A DNA stretch of 64,000 bases from NCBI RefSeq assembly GCF_000835495.1, contig NW_015622544.1, positions 825,704 through 889,703 on the forward strand, in the 5' to 3' direction. Of the stretch, positions 35,095 to 45,530 are shown piece by piece. The notes below the pieces were generated by a model. The model was given only the letters and a program-made list of their open reading frames with translations, was not told where the DNA came from and ran no database searches. Origin of the DNA: Cladophialophora immunda (Eukaryota; Ascomycota; Eurotiomycetes; Chaetothyriales; Herpotrichiellaceae). Position numbers and translations under genes: made by a program. Every line of letters starts with the position of its first letter. Position 1 is the first letter of the stretch.

Positions 35095-35450
35095 ATGAGG
35101 ACGAAGGACGAAGGGTGTGTAAGATGTAGTTTGATAGGAGAGTGTGTGATGGATGGCATGGGACGAGAAAGAATTCCAAGAGAGAATTTCAAATATTCAC
35201 TATTCGTGACAATGTCATTTCAGGGCTGCGGAGCGCTTCTTCCATGACACTAACGTTACCGTACCTCGTCAGACAATGGTTATTAACTGACTCGTCCCAA
35301 TCCTCCCGTTGAACTTGACTGTGTGTTTGTGATTGGTCTTCCTCAACTTCCAGCACTCAATATGAGTGCTTTGACTGTTTCACGGCGCCTCCTCCACACC
35401 ATCAATCGTCGAGAACGAGAGTCTCTACATTTAGGCCGTGTGCTCTGCCG
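35095..35450. promoter_or_regulatory. divergent promoter region, POP8-like / Nudix
   Basis: 356 bases between two divergent start codons. No clear named element is visible. Function is inferred from layout. Confidence 0.4.
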
Positions 35451-36452
35451 ATGTTTTCAAGGCTGAAGCATCTCTCCCGCCAACTTGTACACCCACAACC
35501 TGCTCAACTGTCCAAAACCATGTCGTCGTCGTTGTCGTCAACAACAACCACATTCACTCTCCCCAACACCAACCCTAGCATCCCAGTAACTCACCCTTCC
35601 ACACTCACCAAGGACCAGCTCCTCAACTTCCCAGCCTTCAAGACCTGGTTGAACACCTTGCAGAGGAGCCTCTCGCTCCAGCACAGCTCTGCTTCCCACC
35701 CCTTCCACGGATCGCCTTACTCTCTGAGATCCATCAACGTCCAATCCGTCGATTTCTTTTCCGGCCACCGCCTGGGTTTCCTCAAGCTGAAAGCCACCGT
35801 GACCAATGACCAGGGCGAGTCCCTACCCGGCTCGGTGTTCATGCGAGGCGGGAGTGTTGCCATGCTGATAATCCTGACGCCGTCGCCGTCGCCGTCGCCT
35901 TGCCCCGAGCAATCATCCTCACGGGCGACGACGACGACGACTTCCCAGGAGCAGCCACGGCCAGAGGAAGAGTACGCGATCTTAACGACCCAGCCGCGCG
36001 TCCCGGCCGGCTCGCTCAGCTTCGTGGAACTGCCGGCGGGCATGATCGACGACAGCGGCACGTTCGCGGGCGCCGCGGCCCAGGAAATCCGCGAGGAGAC
36101 GGGTCTCGAGATCGCGAGCGACGAGCTCGTCGACATGACGCGGCTCGCCTCGTCCGTCACCCATGCTCCGCACAACGACCCGGAAGAAGAAGAGGAGCAG
36201 CTGCAGGCCGCCATCTACCCTTCCCCAGGCGGGTCCGACGAGTTCATCCCCATCTTCCTCGCCCGCAAGGCCCTCCCGCGCGCCCAGATCGAGGCGCTCA
36301 AGGGCAAATTGACCGGCTTGAGGGATCACGGCGAGAAGATCACCCTGCAAATCGTGAGCCTGCACGAGGTGTGGAAGGTCGCGTGGAGAGATGGGAAGAC
36401 CCTGGCGGCCATGGCGCTCTATCAGGGGCTAAAGGGGGAGGGAAAGCTGTGA
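35451..36452 (+). CDS. Nudix hydrolase, ADP-sugar/UDP-glucose pyrophosphatase type
   Basis: Single exon, 333 residues. The first 23 residues (MFSRLKHLSRQLVHPQ) look like a mitochondrial targeting signal, and an internal ATG at 35520 could give a cytosolic form. The Nudix box is GMIDDSGTFAGAAAQEIREETGL. Compared with the consensus GX5EX7REUXEEXGU, the first Glu is Gly and the Arg of RE is Gln. The GM-DD-G-F-G pattern is, however, characteristic of the plant NUDX14 and human NUDT14 group, which hydrolyse nucleoside diphosphate sugars. The catalytic EE of REETG is present. A Pro/Ser-rich insertion (about 145-175) separates strands before the box. Convergent with the CysRS gene. Confidence 0.8.
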   Translation: MFSRLKHLSRQLVHPQPAQLSKTMSSSLSSTTTTFTLPNTNPSIPVTHPSTLTKDQLLNFPAFKTWLNTLQRSLSLQHSSASHPFHGSPYSLRSINVQSVDFFSGHRLGFLKLKATVTNDQGESLPGSVFMRGGSVAMLIILTPSPSPSPCPEQSSSRATTTTTSQEQPRPEEEYAILTTQPRVPAGSLSFVELPAGMIDDSGTFAGAAAQEIREETGLEIASDELVDMTRLASSVTHAPHNDPEEEEEQLQAAIYPSPGGSDEFIPIFLARKALPRAQIEALKGKLTGLRDHGEKITLQIVSLHEVWKVAWRDGKTLAAMALYQGLKGEGKL

Positions 36453-36693
36453 CCTTGCAATTGGGGTTACGAGAGAAACAGTCAGAGTTTTCCAGTGGTG
36501 ATTTTTCAGGGCTGTGTTCTTTCCATTCCCGCCGCTCTGTTCCTCGCCGTCACACGTGTGCCGCGATCGATGGATGAGGGGTCTCTCGCAGCTGGGTATC
36601 TAATACAATCCTACATCGGAAAAAGAGCCCGCGAGGGGATATCTCCTACTCAAAGTCGCTTAGAGGCCGGTTCCACAGACTGCGAACTGACTC

Positions 36694-39252
36694 CTAGCGA
36701 GCAGCAGACGGTGAACCCGAACCGTTCGGCAGCGGCACCGTGGCCAGGTACTTCTCATGCACCTTCCTCTGTGCTTCCCATTCCTTCTTCAGCCTCTTCA
36801 CCCTGCTTGCAGTCAGAGGCGCCCCGTCCTTGGCCGCTGTCGGCACGCCGTCCCCGTCCCATGCTGAATAATCCAGCGAATGCGGTGGTCTGAACATCTC
36901 GGTCGGACTGACCTTGGCCTTCTGGAGCTTTTCCTGCGCCTCTCTTTCGCGCTGTCTTTTGGCTTCTTCCTTTTGGCGGGCCTTGTCTTCCTTTTCGCGC
37001 CGGGCAGCCTTGAGGCCTTCAGTGACGGGGCGAACAAGCGCGGGCGCGTTTTCTCGGTCTTCGAGGAATATGTCGAGTTGCCAGAGGTCGATGTCTCGCA
37101 CTCGGTCGCAGAGTGCGAGGATTTGTTTGTTGAGATCAAGCGAGGATTCCGTGGTAGGGGGCGAAGAAGCTGTTTGAAGGGCGTCTCTGCTGAACTCGCT
37201 CAGTGCACGGGCATACGAAGGCCGAGGTCTTCCAACGGAAGGCGAATCCTCGAGTCCCGTGGGGGATGTGGAAACGATTTCCTGGACTTTGTCGGCCGTG
37301 ATGGTTTTGGCAATGGCGGCTTGTCGCAGTTCGTCTCGAATTTTGGCCAGCGGGTAGACAAACTCTTTTGCGGCGTCGGGGATCTCGATACCTTTCCAAC
37401 CGACCTGATCGGTGTCTGCTGGCTCAGAGCCATTCAGACCGAAGATGTTGACTAGGCGCGTGACGAAGAGCCCGACCCGGCGGTGATCTGCGGGCGTTAG
37501 TTCGGAATTTTTGGCGCTGTTGTTGTATGTGTTAATGAGCTGTGAGATCGTGTTCATGGCGACCGGGGTGTTGAAGGAGTCGAGTAGTGCAGTTCGGACC
37601 TTCTCTTCTGCATCCTGCACGGCATCTTCTAGGCCGGCTCGCTGGTCGTCCGATGGTTTTGTGTCCTTTATCGCGTCAATGGCGTTGAGAAAGAAGTTAT
37701 CCACACGATCCTCCCAGTTTCTGCCTTCGATCACCATGTCGTCCGTGATCTCAATCCCGTCTCTCCAGCTTCCAAGCAGGAAAACGATCCGCAAACTCCT
37801 GGAAGTCCAGTCTTTTCTGACGTGGAGAGCTTCTCGGATGGTGGTAAAGTTTTTCAGCGACTTCGACATTTTTGATCCTTGTATGGACAGGTGACCCATA
37901 TGAAGGAAGTAGTTCACCCACTGCCCATGGTTTGCCCAGAATGCTTCGCTCTGAGCAAGCTCATTGTCATGGTGAGGGAAAGCGAGATCAATTCCGCCAG
38001 AGTGGATGTCCATCTGCTTACCGAGTTTCCCGGACGCCATCGCTGAGCATTCAATGTGCCATCCAGGCCGACCAGGTCCCCATTCACTCTCCCAGCTTGG
38101 TTCACCGGGCTTTGATGCTTTCCAAAGGGCAAAGTCGGCCTCCGACCTCTTGACAGTTGCGTCTTTCTGTGACAGAGCTCCTTCTCCGTCTGCCTGCAAT
38201 TCCTTGTCGTTCTTGTTCCATGGCTCTAACCTGGCATAAGGGTACCCGGCGGCCTCAAATGCTTTTATGTCGAAATAAACCGAACCCTCTGACGTCCTGT
38301 AACCCATTTTGTTGTCGACGATCTTCTTGACAAACTCGGCAATCTCTTTACCGTGCTCGGTGACTCGCACCAGGTCGTCCGGATCCATCACGTTGAGATC
38401 ATGCATGTCCTGGAAGAACCGAGCCTCGTATTCTTTCGTCAGTTTCGTGAAAACAGCATAGTCGTCCCCGCGGATCGTTTTCCCAAACTGCTCGTCCAAG
38501 ACCAGGCACATGGGATCGCTCACACGGTTGTAGAATTCATGCGGGGTGAGGAGTTTGGGATCCTGCATCAGAGCTTTCGCCGCGTTGCGGGCGGTGTTGA
38601 TGTGCATCTTGATCTTCGCCTCCTTGTCGCCGGGCTTTGTTCCGGGCTCCAGGCTCCCTCCCGCCAGGACATCTCCATACAGGTGTTCGATGAATCCGTC
38701 GAACGTCTCGGGTATGACCAGTTCCTTGGATCCTATGCGTTTGAGGTTCTTCTGGATGTAGTAGTGCCAGGCCTGCCGGGCGTCCTGGCGGACTTGCTCG
38801 TCGATGTACCTAGGGTCGCAGTCAGCATCCGCACAGGAATGGTCGTTGCCGGCGGACCAGTACCTGTGGTTCTTCTTGTACTCGTCATATAAATGCCGTT
38901 GCCTCGCTCTTAAAATGATCTTGTCATCGATATCGGTGGTGTTCATCACAAAACGAATCTTGAAGCCGAAGTAGTCTCGCAGAATGCGTCGGATGATGTC
39001 CGTGGTCACATAATTGCGCGCGTGGCCCAGATGCGAGTCGTCATAGACCGTCGGGCCGCAGGCATACCACGAGATGTGTCCTTCTTGTATAGGGACAAAG
39101 GGGACTTTGGACCGGGTCAAGGAGTTGTAGATCTTCAATTGCGGCTGGTGGGTGGTGCCCGGGGGCATGGCCCAGGGAGGTTGAGCCATCCTGGTGAGTT
39201 TGTTGCAGAACCTCAAAGTCGATGAGCAGAAAGGACGCTTCAAATAGCTCAT
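36694..39252 (-). CDS. CRS1: cysteinyl-tRNA synthetase
   Basis: A class I aminoacyl-tRNA synthetase that charges tRNA-Cys. One uninterrupted frame gives 852 residues. The HIGH equivalent is HLGH at residues 74-77, in YACGPTVYDDSHLGHARNYV. KMSKS is at 461-465 (GSKMSKSLKNF). Likely zinc ligands are Cys 65, Cys 402 (HIEC) and the HHDNE histidines (427-428). The C-terminal third is a charged helical region rich in Lys/Glu/Arg (KARQKEEAKRQREREAQEK). The first 21 residues (MSYLKRPFCSSTLRFCNKLT) are basic and Ser-rich, like a mitochondrial presequence, and Met 22 (39189) starts a good cytosolic form. Many fungi encode both CysRS forms from one gene, so dual start use is likely. Convergent with the Nudix gene. 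Confidence 0.95.
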   Translation of the reverse strand: MSYLKRPFCSSTLRFCNKLTRMAQPPWAMPPGTTHQPQLKIYNSLTRSKVPFVPIQEGHISWYACGPTVYDDSHLGHARNYVTTDIIRRILRDYFGFKIRFVMNTTDIDDKIILRARQRHLYDEYKKNHRYWSAGNDHSCADADCDPRYIDEQVRQDARQAWHYYIQKNLKRIGSKELVIPETFDGFIEHLYGDVLAGGSLEPGTKPGDKEAKIKMHINTARNAAKALMQDPKLLTPHEFYNRVSDPMCLVLDEQFGKTIRGDDYAVFTKLTKEYEARFFQDMHDLNVMDPDDLVRVTEHGKEIAEFVKKIVDNKMGYRTSEGSVYFDIKAFEAAGYPYARLEPWNKNDKELQADGEGALSQKDATVKRSEADFALWKASKPGEPSWESEWGPGRPGWHIECSAMASGKLGKQMDIHSGGIDLAFPHHDNELAQSEAFWANHGQWVNYFLHMGHLSIQGSKMSKSLKNFTTIREALHVRKDWTSRSLRIVFLLGSWRDGIEITDDMVIEGRNWEDRVDNFFLNAIDAIKDTKPSDDQRAGLEDAVQDAEEKVRTALLDSFNTPVAMNTISQLINTYNNSAKNSELTPADHRRVGLFVTRLVNIFGLNGSEPADTDQVGWKGIEIPDAAKEFVYPLAKIRDELRQAAIAKTITADKVQEIVSTSPTGLEDSPSVGRPRPSYARALSEFSRDALQTASSPPTTESSLDLNKQILALCDRVRDIDLWQLDIFLEDRENAPALVRPVTEGLKAARREKEDKARQKEEAKRQREREAQEKLQKAKVSPTEMFRPPHSLDYSAWDGDGVPTAAKDGAPLTASRVKRLKKEWEAQRKVHEKYLATVPLPNGSGSPSAAR

Positions 39253-39457
39253 GAGACTTCAGGTCTGCTCACTGAGTCACCTCCCCTTGGGTCAGGCGCA
39301 GGCAAAGCACTTTTGAGTCACGCAGCCACGAGTTGAACGATTGGAATGAGGCTCGGAAAATCGCAATACCCCGGAGCCACTTTGCGCACTGCTACTCGCC
39401 ACTTAAATCTGAAGAAGCTAGGAGTTTTTGGGACTGCGGGTCAGGTGCCCCGACCGC

Positions 39458-39802
39458 CTCATTCTCATTCTCATTCTCATTCTCATTCTCATTCTCATTC
39501 TCATTCTCATTCTCATTCTCATTCTCATTCTCATTCTCATTCTCATTCTCATNNNNNNNNNNNNNNNNNNNNNNNNNNNNNNNNNNNNNNNNNNNNNNNN
39601 NNNNNNNNNNNNNNNNNNNNNNNNNNNNNNNNNNNNNNNNNNNNNNNNNNNNNNNNNNNNNNNNNNNNNNNNNNNNNNNNNNNNNNNNNNNNNNNNNNNN
39701 NNNNNNNTTCTCATTCTCATTCTCATTCTCATTCTCATTCTCATTCTCATTCTCATTCTCATTCTCATTCTCATTCTCATTCTCATTCTCATTCTCATTC
39801 TC
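39458..39802 (+). repeat. (CTCATT)n hexanucleotide microsatellite with assembly gap
   Basis: Unit CTCATT (read also as ATTCTC) repeats perfectly from about 39458 to 39552, is replaced by N from 39553 to 39707, and resumes to about 39802, ending in slightly diverged TCTCGCTTTC. True length is unknown because the gap is probably of estimated size. A six-base unit gives no stop in any frame, so it makes false ORFs. Confidence 0.95.
39553..39707. other. assembly gap (155 N)
   Basis: 155 consecutive N inside the hexanucleotide array. The flanks are the same repeat on both sides, so the missing part is almost certainly more of the repeat. Confidence 0.99.
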
Positions 39803-39950
39803 GCTTTCATTTCTGAGCGTGATAGTGAGGCTGAAAACCCGTGGATTCATTTAGGTGGAGGATCACTATCTCTACGACAGCACGAGCTTATCCGTTGTCA
39901 AAATCACAAACGCTGATGAACAATGCAAAAATGCCCGTCTAATGGCTCCG

Positions 39951-41744
39951 TCACGACTTTTTCCAAACCACCCACGAAACGCCCCTTCTGGCGACTCCCT
40001 TGTGCTGAGAGAACCATTTATAGCCCATCCAGGAGATCTTGAATGCCACTCCCCAGAGAACTACTGCAAAAAGAAATCCCCACCAGCTCCCAGAGCTTTC
40101 TCGTGGAGCAACGTCCGAGTATCCCAAGATCTCGCCCTCTCGATCCAACGCCCCCACGCGGAATCGAGAATATTGGGATAGTTGTGATAGATCAAAGCTC
40201 TCTTCGTAGAACTCCTTATCAATGAAATCGAGATCACTCCATTCCTCTTCATGTTCTCCTGTGCCACCTCCCTGCAACACCCATGCTTCTACCTCGGTCG
40301 CTCCATTCCAACTCACATAAAGCATCTCGTCCAGGATCTTCGCCGCAGGCGGCTCTCGAGGCTTGCCAACCCAGTTGGCTGATCTGAAAGCCCGGTACGA
40401 AACTGCCGTATCGAAAACGTGAAGCCACTGCGCGCCGTAATGGACCTCGCATAGCAGGGTTCCGTCCAAGGAAAACTCACTCAACACCGGCGAGTGGCCA
40501 AAGCCCACGAACATGTGTTTGCTGTCGGGAAGGTATTGTGCCGACCCTTGCGAAGGAGTCCGTGTCCGGTACTGAGAGACATAAGAATGCAGCAGGGTAA
40601 CAGTCCGGTTGGCTATATCCAGTTGGAGCATGAGGGCGCGACTGTATGGGCCATCGACGTGCAAAGGACCACCTTCCTTGTTGTCGAAAAGCGTTATGAT
40701 ACCTTCTTCTTCGTTGAGCCAGCGGGCATCGTGCTGCCACCTGAAGTTGAGAGCGTCGCCCCCCGAAAGGTCCGTGAACTGATTACGTTGGCCGCCAAGA
40801 ATCCACATGATCTGGCCGTCTGGGCCGATGCAGGTGACCGAATGAGTATGGCGCGAAGAGATGAGATAGTTGCCCTTGGAGTCTTTGTCGACGCTGTTGA
40901 TGTGAAAGAAATCGAAAGGAATGCTTTTGATGTATCCGCCGAATGGGTGGGTCATAAAGGTCTCGTTGACTTGGAAATGGTCTGATGCTTTCCACTCGAA
41001 AAGCAGCTCGCCGGTCGCAATGTCCACTTCCTGGAAACCACTGTCGGTGAGCCATCCGTTCTTGAACTTGCCCAGCGAAGACAGGTCCGCCGGGGTGACA
41101 TTATAGAACGTCAACAGTGCAGTGTTGTCTTTGGTGATTTCAAACTCGTGCAGGTCGCCTTCGATCTCGCTTCCCTGCGCCGCTGCTGAAACCGTGTGTT
41201 TGGTCTCGTACGAGCTGTCCAGCTAGTCCTTGGTTAATTGAAGAACAGCTCGAAATACATGCAAACTCACCATATAATAGACGCCTTTGCCCATCGTCCC
41301 TCCCTTCCTTCCAGACCAGAATGTCAAGTACTGCTGACCCATATAAGTCTGCACTTTCAGGTTCGTCGTCACAGCATAATTCTGTCCTTTCCAAACCAAT
41401 TCACTGTTGCTGTCCAATATCGCAGGACCGGGATCGGGCATTGAACCTCCATTGTAATTAAGGAAGGTATATCCCTTATCGCAATCTGGGTCATATTTGG
41501 TTATGCTCGTCCGCGGCGAACTCAACCCGTTTGATATATACGTCTGCGAAGGCGAACCACCATAGAAGCCCAAATCATACAAGGTCGGATTCAATGTCGG
41601 AGATAACCAGATAAGGAGTGGAATCGCAGCATATGAAATGGTCAGATACAGGGTAAAGGCACCGGCGACGACAACGACAGCCCAGAGGAGAAGCCGAAGG
41701 GCAAATGGCTTCATCTCGAAGCGCCGACGCCCCATGGGAAGCAT
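39951..41744 (-). CDS. arylsulfotransferase-like (ASST) membrane protein
   Basis: Two exons (41271-41744, 39951-41222) with a 48-nt intron give 581 residues from the ATG at 41744. The N-terminal segment FALRLLLWAVVVVAGAFTLY is a signal anchor, and a second hydrophobic segment (WWGFLFAVVLWGVAFKISW) lies near the C-terminus. The central region is a beta-propeller-type arylsulfotransferase domain: HINSVDKDSKGNYLISSRHT, then GPDGQIMWILGGQRNQF and FRWQHDARWLNEEEGIITLF, which match the fungal ASST (PF14269) pattern. These fungal proteins are usually membrane-tethered and of unknown substrate. Track start at 41786 is GTG and was not used. Catalytic histidines are probably among HINSV, SRHT and QHDA; this is inference. 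Confidence 0.85.
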
Positions 41745-43412
41745 TGGAGCAGGGGCAAAGCAGCATTGTAGCTGTCCTTCACGCACAATGGGAGGCCAAC
41801 GCGTACTATATGTAAAAAGAAATACAGGCGTTTCATGGCGAACGGGGGATAAAGAGGACTAGCGGCCATACCAAGCGATGGTGTGTGTGTGTTGACCAAC
41901 CACGATGCCTGCCACGCTATTGACGACATACTCAGTTCAGCACCGGAGAGGGTCGACCAAAATGGCAGTTGATTCATCGGCGGTTGATTTTGAGACTCTG
42001 GGCAATAGTCCGCGTAATTTCGGGGGGGGTGCGTTTGGCGGGCAATCGAGCTGGGAAGGGGGGAGATTTTCCCTGTTCAACAACGATGGACAGGTTAGCA
42101 GGTAGCATGTGGATAAAGATCCCGCCGCAAAGGAGGCTTAGCAGACGCAATGAAACGGGATCCTATCAAGACGGCATGAGATGCGACAAGAAGAAAAGGT
42201 GGGGATGGGTAGCGGGTGCCAATGCTGGAGGTGATGCTCATGTCTGCTTGTCCGCTTGGATCGGGGGTCTTGGTGTCTTGATGGTGGCATCGGCGGTCTT
42301 GAATGTCGTTGATGGCTTGCCCTGAACCGCGTCCCTTGTGGTACAGCGCCACCAGGACCTTGCAAGATGGAGCAGCTAGAGCATGACCTGGTCAGAGGCT
42401 CCGATCTTGTCATGGACTTGGACACACGCCGGGTCGCTCTCCGGGGGGGTTGTGAGTTTCGCTCCCAGCCTCAGGCCCGCTCGCAAAAACTGCCCAGACA
42501 AGCATGGTTTGCGACGAAAGCGGCAGTGTGGAATACCGCTGGGTACACGCAGGGAGTCGAGGCGGAAAGAATAGGGCTAACGTGAAGCCCAAGTGCAAGT
42601 GAGAGGTGAGAGGCAGAGTGAGAGAGGAACAAGCAAAGAGGCCCAAGAGATGCCGTTCAAGCCGGATCAACCTGCGCAGGTGGCGCCCACCAACCCACCC
42701 GGTAATTATCCGTCTCGCCGTCTATCCTTTATCACTGCAACTGCGCACCGGCACCTCGAAGACTTGGGCACATACCAACTGCCACCAACGGCGCCATCAG
42801 CACCATCTGCAACCTTCACTCCTCCTCGCCAGAACCGACTTGGGACCCCCCCTGCCAAAGTTCGAATAGACACTCGGAAATCGGCCACGAGCCCCGTTCC
42901 TCAGTGATTGATCGACACTCTAGCATGACGATGGGTGGCCATTATCAGTCGTGCACCCACGCTTGACAGATACAGACTGGTACAGCAGAACCAATTGATG
43001 GGATACTCCGAAAGGTACAAGTACAGCTGATCAAACCCAATCCCAGTCCTCGCTCCCCAATCATTTCAGTAACAACCAGGTACAGGACCACAACCGAACA
43101 CCAACTATCCACCTTACCCACACCCACGTGCGTCCTTCACTCTCCTGTATCCGCTACTTTGCAGCCACCCAGCGTGCCAGCGTTCATCTTTGCCGAGCCA
43201 AGACTTTAGCTCGAGGTGCTCATCGTTACCAGCAACAGCGACACCCGGCCTCCAGGGTCCGGCGAAAGACTCCGTCCTCCCAAGAAGGACAAGAGCAGAG
43301 ATTTGACTGACTCGTACCGAGGACGCCATCTCGGCATGACCTCTCCGTGGCACGCCCACATGCTCCCCGTTCCCCAAACCGGTCTTGTCGTGGCTGCCTC
43401 CGTCGAATCATC
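41745..43412. other. intergenic, no gene seen
   Basis: Upstream region of the ASST-like gene and 3' flank of the RTA1-type gene. Frames at 42593-42907 (+) and others show no domain, though that one is Pro/Ser/Arg-rich. I see nothing certain. Confidence 0.5.
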
Positions 43413-44549
43413 CTATGACAGTTCCATCGTCATGTGGCCTCGCGAAAGCTTAGCAAAAGGCCCCTTGTCTGTGTTTCTCGAGAATTGCTGTTCCCTTCTT
43501 CTGATCCCTAGATACGGCAGATAATGGCCCGGGTGAACGACAATGAAGAGCATCACCACGAGGAACATCAGCGCCGAATCAAACGCATAGAAGAACCACT
43601 CGTGGTCGATGAGATAATTCGTCGTGCCTAAGGCGAATTCAATGAAGCGAAGCAGTGTTCGAATCAGAATCAATATGTTGGCCACGTTGATCACCGTCAA
43701 GAACAACTGCCAGTTGCGCTCCTTGGGGAGTGAAACGTCTCGAAGCGTGGTCCTCAGCAGGACATTGAGTCGCAGGGTGGCGAAGACGAAAAAGCCAAAC
43801 GATGCCAATTGTAAACCCAGTCCAACCAGCACCACATCTTTCCCTGTGTTTGCGTGCGACTTTGTGTTTGCTCCGGCCACCATGGCGCCTCCAATGACCT
43901 GGACAAAGAAGCTGAAGACATCAGATCCTACAAAGACCGGAGTGATTCTGCGCGCAGGTACCCAGAGATGGCGAGCTGACTGAAAGCGTGGAGGGACCAC
44001 CCACATTACGACCCGGCCGAATGACTGGTAACAAGCGGCCGCCATCACGGCTGGCGCGACAAGAACTGATACGGTTGTTAGCGAAAGAGTGGAGTAAGGA
44101 AAAATGGGTTTCTAGTCCCCTGGCAAGGCTGGTATACAATGTTTCTTTTCGAGGAGACTTACTCATAACAGTCTGCACGATGAAGACGCTCTTGCTGTCG
44201 AGATTCTTGATGGAAATGGCCCGTGTCAAATAGCCAACGAACTCCACTATGTCAAGGTCAGTACATTCTTGCAGCAGCCTGTGGAGGGTATGATGGCAGA
44301 CTCACTGGCGACCGCAAAGTTCATCGACCACCAAAACCAAGACCGGTGCCAGAACATCATGCCCAGGTTTATGAGCAATGCGACGCCGTACAACACGAGA
44401 AAGACGACCGCCGCGGCGAATGATGGGACATAGTCGTACCGGCCTTCCTTTGCGAATTCTTGGGGAGACTTGTCACCGGGCTCACTGCCATTGACAGATC
44501 GAGAAGCAAGCAGGAGAATGTGCGGGATAGATTGCCCCAAGGCATCCAT
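43413..44549 (-). CDS. RTA1-like seven-helix membrane protein
   Basis: RTA1-type proteins (lipid-translocating exporter family) act at membranes in lipid or toxic-compound response, including resistance to 7-aminocholesterol in yeast. Three exons (44306-44549, 44163-44246, 43413-44065) join in frame to 326 residues. Splicing was fixed by the family pattern: the first span SFAAAVVFLVLYGVALLINL, then EFVGYLTRAI, then ILVAPAVMAAACYQSFGR, and the FVGSDVFSFFVQVIGG block, all RTA1 hallmarks. Later spans cover VVLVGLGLQLASFGFFVFATL, a segment around ANILILIRTLLRFIEF, and DSALMFLVVMLFIVVHPG. The C-terminal tail is basic. Function here is unknown beyond the family. Confidence 0.9.
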
Positions 44550-45530
44550 GATGCCGGACGTGAAGACTGCGTCTCAACTAGCAGATCACGAGCAACGCAG
44601 GCACCTCGATTGAGCGACGAAAGACCTGAAGAGCCAAAATTCTCAGAGTTGCGGAGCAGAATAACCAGAGATGGATTGCAAGTTATCGGTAAGAAATATT
44701 CCTGATCGGCCGGTTCCTCAATGTCTTATTATACTGGCCGATTTTGGTCCAGCCCAGGGTGGTGGATAGGTAGGAAGATGCATGACCCGCTGGGATTCAT
44801 ATGCGCCAACTTGAACTCTTTTTGAAAGGACGTATTCGGTACGTGCGCCAGTCCCGACGCAAAGACTTTTGCAGGCCCATTCGGTTCGGACCCTGTGTAG
44901 GGTTGAACAAAGACGATCACCCCTGAGTGGGTTGTTTCAGGGCGCCGATAACATTGCTGTCCTTTAAGCGAGCAGCATCAGGCAGCAGGCATTCTTGAAA
45001 TCATTCGAAAATTGGCTGACAGTTGCAAGTTCGCAACCCCTTCCGCAACCGGTTTAGCGAGAGCTTGAGGAGGACTCAATCTGGAGACTCCATTGGGGCG
45101 GTGCTTCTAGGCGAAGTTTTTTTGCCCATGGTAAAATCCCAACAGACACGCAGAACCTGAGACTTCAACCTTATGGGAAAGATCCAGCGCCCGGATGTCA
45201 CCACGGAGCCGATGTCCCTGGCAATCGTCCGGCCTTTTATCGACCCTCGCACAGCCCTAATCACGTGGCAGGCTGAACATCATGCTTATCAGCGGGCGTG
45301 CATATACCCGAGAAGGAAATCCATCAGACGAGCTTACATGGCGATTCAGCCTCTTCGGGCCCATCTCGATGGATGTCCTGTGTTTGTCGGGGCTGTATCA
45401 GGTCCCACTCGGCATGACTGGATTTGCTGTGGCTTCTGGAAAAGGGGGTAATGTGTGATACTGGATTTTATGCTTGCAGCACAACACCCCCCCACCACCG
45501 CCCGCTCGCCAATCAACTAGACCATTTGCT
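44550..45530. other. intergenic, no gene seen
   Basis: Upstream of the RTA1-type gene and downstream of TRM61. An ATG frame at 45173-45451 has 92 codons but no recognised domain. Confidence 0.5.

Larger units (their letters stand above)
39253..39950. other. intergenic region upstream of CysRS, with repeat and gap
   Basis: Upstream region of CysRS on one side and 3' flank of the arylsulfotransferase-like gene on the other. It is dominated by the hexanucleotide repeat and assembly gap. The long frames read from it (SFSFSF, HSHSHS, ILILIL, ENENEN, RMRMRM) are artefacts of a six-base repeat without stops. Confidence 0.8.

Noticed and set aside
39333..39916. Frames encoding SFSFSF, HSHSHS, ILILIL, ENENEN, RMRMRM
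   Set aside because: They are artefacts of a six-base repeat plus N run.
45173..45451. 92-codon ATG frame upstream of TRM61's 3' end
   Set aside because: No recognisable features and no supporting neighbours.
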